A DNA stretch of 7,436 bases from Nitrososphaerota archaeon (GTDB taxonomy: Archaea > Thermoproteota > Nitrososphaeria > Nitrososphaerales > Nitrosopumilaceae): contig JAEFDA010000084.1 in the NCBI GenBank assembly GCA_016126025.1, forward strand, positions 1 to 7,436, written 5' to 3'. Of the stretch, positions 5,253 to 7,436 are shown in pieces (position 1 is the first letter of the stretch; each line of letters begins with the position of its first letter). A program made the translations under genes and the position numbers. Under the pieces are notes generated by a model, which was not told the DNA's origin, ran no database searches, and worked only from the letters and a program-made list of their open reading frames with translations.

Positions 5253-6752
5253 GTGCTGGTCCTAATCAAGCTGGTCCCCGTGGTGCTGGCGCTGCGCCGG
5301 GACAGGAAGCGGTGGTCCCGAGGCCGCGCCAAAGGGTCGTACGCGCGGAACGCCCGGCGGGCCTTGGACACCTTCGTCTCGCTGGGCCCAGTCTACATCA
5401 AACTGGGCCAGTGGCTCTCGTCCCGGGCGGACATACTCCCACAGCCCTACATGGAGGAGCTGGCCAAGCTCCAGGACGACGTGCCCGCCGCGCCCTTCGA
5501 GAAGGTCAGACCGGTCATAGAGCAGGAGCTGGGCCCCCTCTCGGAGGCCTTCGAGTCGGTGGAGACCGAGCCAATATCGGGCGCCTCCCTGGGGCAGGTG
5601 TACCGGGCCCGGCTGGACGGCGAGGAGGTGGTGATAAAGGTGCGCCGCCCCGGCATAGAGAAGGTGGTGGAGACGGACATAGCCGTGCTACGGCGGGTGC
5701 TGCCGGCCGCCCTCTCGTTCGTGGACCCGAACCTGCGGTTCTCGGCCAAGGCCATGCTGGCCCAGTTCATAGAGTCCATCCACGAGGAGATGGACTACGT
5801 ACAGGAGGCCGCCAACCTGACTACAATCCGCGGCCACATGGAGGGGTACGCCAACGTCATCATACCCTCCGTGTACGGGGAGCGCTCCTCCCAGAGTGTC
5901 CTCACCATGGAGTACCTGCCGGGCATAAAGGTTACAGACGTGGAGTCGCTAGAGGAGGCCGGCGTGGACCGGGCGCGCCTGGTCACCGACATACACCGGG
6001 TCTTCTTTACCATGCTGCTGCGCCACTCCGTCTTTCACGCGGATCCGCACCCCGGCAACATCTCGGTCACCGCAGACGGGCGGCTCATACTGTACGACTT
6101 TGGAATGGTGGGCCGGCTGGACAGGCAGACGCGCCTGCGGCTCATACGGCTGTACCTGGCGCTGGTGGACCGGGACCCGCCCCGGACGGTCAACGCCATG
6201 GACGAGCTGGGGATGCTGGCTCCCGGCTACAACCGCTCCGTGATGGAGAGGGCCATCCGGATGACCGTCGAGGCCATGCACGGCCGCAAGCCCGACGAGA
6301 TGGAGGTGCGGGGGCTCATGGAGCTGGCCAACCGCACCATGAGCCGGTTCCCGTTCTTGCTCCCCAAGAATCTGGCGCTCTACATGAGGATGGCCTCCAT
6401 AATAGAGGGCATATACAAGACGCACAAGGTGGACTTTAGGTTCGTCCCAGTGCTGCGGGACATACTGGAGCAGGAGAACCTGGCCCGGGACGGCTACATA
6501 GAGGAGCTGAAGAACACCCTCCGGCGGGTGGCCGGATCCCTGGACGCGGCCGTCTCGCTGGCCCCCGAGATGCGCCGCTTTCTGGACGAGTACAACTCCA
6601 AGAGGCCCGGCCGCTCGCTGCTGGGCGGCGGCATATTCTGCTCGGTGGTCTTCTTCGGATCCGCCTTGGTGTACATGGCCGGGCGCAGCGAGGGGCTCAT
6701 AGGCATGGCATTATCCTTCATAATGATGTGGCTCTTCGCCCGACGGCGCTAG
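5253..6752 (+). CDS. ABC1/UbiB/AarF family atypical protein kinase
   Basis: This 499-aa member of the UbiB (ABC1/COQ8) family has an atypical kinase fold tied to quinone or isoprenoid-lipid metabolism. The KxGQ motif is K50-L-G-Q53 in YIKLGQWLSSRADILP. The Ala/Gly-rich nucleotide loop is SGASLGQVYRA (109-119). The ATP-binding lysine is K129 in VVIKVRRPG. The EMDYVQEAAN segment is at 179-188. The catalytic loop is H262-A-D-P-H-P-G-N269, and the metal-binding motif is D282-F-G284. Two transmembrane helices at the C-terminus (about 456-476 and 481-495) anchor it, a common layout in this family. All key residues are present. No ATG fits; GTG 5253, 25 nt after the previous stop, is the best start, though no clear ribosome binding site is seen. 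The substrate is unknown. Its stop overlaps the stop of the convergent hsp20. Confidence 0.92.
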   Translation: MLVLIKLVPVVLALRRDRKRWSRGRAKGSYARNARRALDTFVSLGPVYIKLGQWLSSRADILPQPYMEELAKLQDDVPAAPFEKVRPVIEQELGPLSEAFESVETEPISGASLGQVYRARLDGEEVVIKVRRPGIEKVVETDIAVLRRVLPAALSFVDPNLRFSAKAMLAQFIESIHEEMDYVQEAANLTTIRGHMEGYANVIIPSVYGERSSQSVLTMEYLPGIKVTDVESLEEAGVDRARLVTDIHRVFFTMLLRHSVFHADPHPGNISVTADGRLILYDFGMVGRLDRQTRLRLIRLYLALVDRDPPRTVNAMDELGMLAPGYNRSVMERAIRMTVEAMHGRKPDEMEVRGLMELANRTMSRFPFLLPKNLALYMRMASIIEGIYKTHKVDFRFVPVLRDILEQENLARDGYIEELKNTLRRVAGSLDAAVSLAPEMRRFLDEYNSKRPGRSLLGGGIFCSVVFFGSALVYMAGRSEGLIGMALSFIMMWLFARRR

Positions 6753-7204
6753 CCTATGGAGATGTCCCTGCCGGTGGAGGGCACCGGGACGGTTACGGTC
6801 AGCACGCCGTCCTGGAGAGAGGCGGGGCACTCGGGCTCCTCACCGCGCCGTATGTGGGCGGGCAGCCTTATGCGCTTCTCTATGTGGTTGGGGCGCTGCG
6901 CGTAGACGGCCTCCTGGGCATCGGCATCACGCTTGGCGCCCACGCGGAGGACGCTCCCCTCCAAGTTTACGCGGATCTGGTCCTTGGCAAAGCCGGGCAG
7001 GTCCACCACCACCCGGATCTCGTTCTGGTCACGGTATACGTCCACGGGGGGCAGCACGAACCCGTAGAAATCGCGCGTGCGGCCGCTCACCTCCCTCTCC
7101 AAGTCCTTTCCCAGAAACTGTATCACCTCGGGCAGGAAGCCGCACCCGGTGCGGCGCCTGGCCTCCTTGGCGGCCTCCCTGGCGGCGCCCCGCATCGTTC
7201 CCAT
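6749..7204 (-). CDS. hsp20: Small heat shock protein, Hsp20/alpha-crystallin family
   Basis: This 151-aa cytoplasmic chaperone holds unfolding proteins in soluble form. The alpha-crystallin domain spans about residues 52-141. It begins with PPVDVYRDQNEIRVVVDLPG (52-71) and contains the conserved A128-x4-G133-V-L135 motif (ASLQDGVL). The C-terminal I-x-I motif used for oligomer assembly is I148-S-I150. The N-terminal arm (1-50) is variable and basic. ATG 7204 is supported by a box A 23-30 nt upstream; an in-frame ATG at 7195 is an alternative. The gene converges on the UbiB-like gene. The plus-strand CTAG at 6749-6752 supplies the stop of both. Confidence 0.93.
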   Translation of the reverse strand: MGTMRGAAREAAKEARRRTGCGFLPEVIQFLGKDLEREVSGRTRDFYGFVLPPVDVYRDQNEIRVVVDLPGFAKDQIRVNLEGSVLRVGAKRDADAQEAVYAQRPNHIEKRIRLPAHIRRGEEPECPASLQDGVLTVTVPVPSTGRDISIG

Positions 7205-7226
7205 GGGTAGGGTGGGGCGTTTTTCA

Positions 7227-7234
7227 GATATAAA
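7227..7234 (-). promoter_or_regulatory. Box A (TATA) of hsp20
   Basis: On the minus strand TTTATATC lies 23-30 nt before the hsp20 ATG at 7204. It is close to the archaeal box A consensus and consistent with a leaderless mRNA. I do not see a clear heat-shock operator repeat next to it. Confidence 0.65.
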
Positions 7235-7334
7235 CCTGGCGTATTCGGTTCTGGGAATTATATCGCTGAGTAGGCATGCGCTGTGCGCGCAGATCCATTG
7301 GAGTATGATACCTGGACAAACACATACAGTACGG

Positions 7335-7340
7335 TTTTTA
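7335..7340 (+). promoter_or_regulatory. Possible box A for the right-edge gene
   Basis: TTTTTA lies 29-34 nt before ATG 7369, so transcription would begin a few bases before that ATG. A 5-bp hairpin with a CGAA loop (CGCGC/GCGCG, 7350-7363) lies between them. Another TATA-like patch, ATTATATC at 7256-7263, has no start codon with a long frame at the right distance. Confidence 0.35.
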
Positions 7341-7368
7341 TGGGGCCTGCGCGCCGAAGCGCGACACG

Positions 7369-7436
7369 ATGCACCGCGCCCGCGGCCTCCGCGTTGACCT
7401 GAAGCATCCCCAGGCGCGCCGCATCTCCCGCATACG
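7369..7436 (+). CDS. Probable start of a gene running off the right edge
   Basis: ATG 7369 opens a frame that stays open to the end of the window (22 codons). The protein begins MHRARGLRVDLKHPQARRIS, with high third-position GC. The TATA-like patch at 7335-7340 is placed for a nearly leaderless transcript. No family can be named from so few residues. A competing minus-strand frame is open from the right edge to a stop at 7258-7260, also with fairly high GC3, so the strand assignment is uncertain. Confidence 0.4.
   Translation, partial: MHRARGLRVDLKHPQARRISRI

Overview
The window looks like a piece of a high-GC ammonia-oxidising archaeon (Thaumarchaeota/Nitrososphaerota), closest in style to Cenarchaeum symbiosum. 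The evidence for this is a secreted protein ending in a PEFG-CTERM sorting signal (a thaumarchaeal hallmark), an archaeal-type PyrB/PyrI pair, an A-type ATP synthase proteolipid, heavy use of ATA and AGG codons despite high GC3, and TATA-type box A elements about 24-30 nt before start codons, typical of leaderless archaeal transcripts. The species name is inference.

Left part (1-650). A 9-bp tandem repeat sits at the left edge, inside what looks like a protein-coding frame on the minus strand that runs off the window. It is followed by inverted repeats, then a tRNA gene with its own box A and an odd anticodon loop (apparent anticodon GAC). A non-coding stretch before the next gene can fold into a three-stem RNA. 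A 14-nt segment of the tRNA anticodon arm is repeated exactly 96 nt upstream.

Central part (649-4516). The genes are the ATP synthase proteolipid (atpK, +); then, converging on it, the aspartate carbamoyltransferase regulatory chain (pyrI, -); head to head with it, the catalytic chain (pyrB, +); a free-standing LON-substrate-binding-domain protein (+); and, its ATG touching the stop of the previous gene, a secreted PEFG-CTERM surface protein (+). PyrB and PyrI form one holoenzyme at the committed step of pyrimidine synthesis. Here they are divergent, separated by 37 bp, so one small intergenic region must carry both promoters.

Right part (4517-7436). A 330-bp gap without a convincing gene holds hairpins and a T-run. 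Next come a small glycine-rich membrane protein of unknown function (+) and, 25 nt later, an ABC1/UbiB/AarF family atypical kinase (+). The kinase gene converges on an Hsp20 small heat shock protein gene (-), and one CTAG supplies both stop codons. The window ends with a probable start of another plus-strand gene.

I see no mobile element, CRISPR array or defence system. Most of the window is housekeeping or lineage-typical content. The parts most worth a second look are the odd tRNA with its upstream partial copy, the divergent pyrB/pyrI arrangement and the possible structured RNA before atpK.
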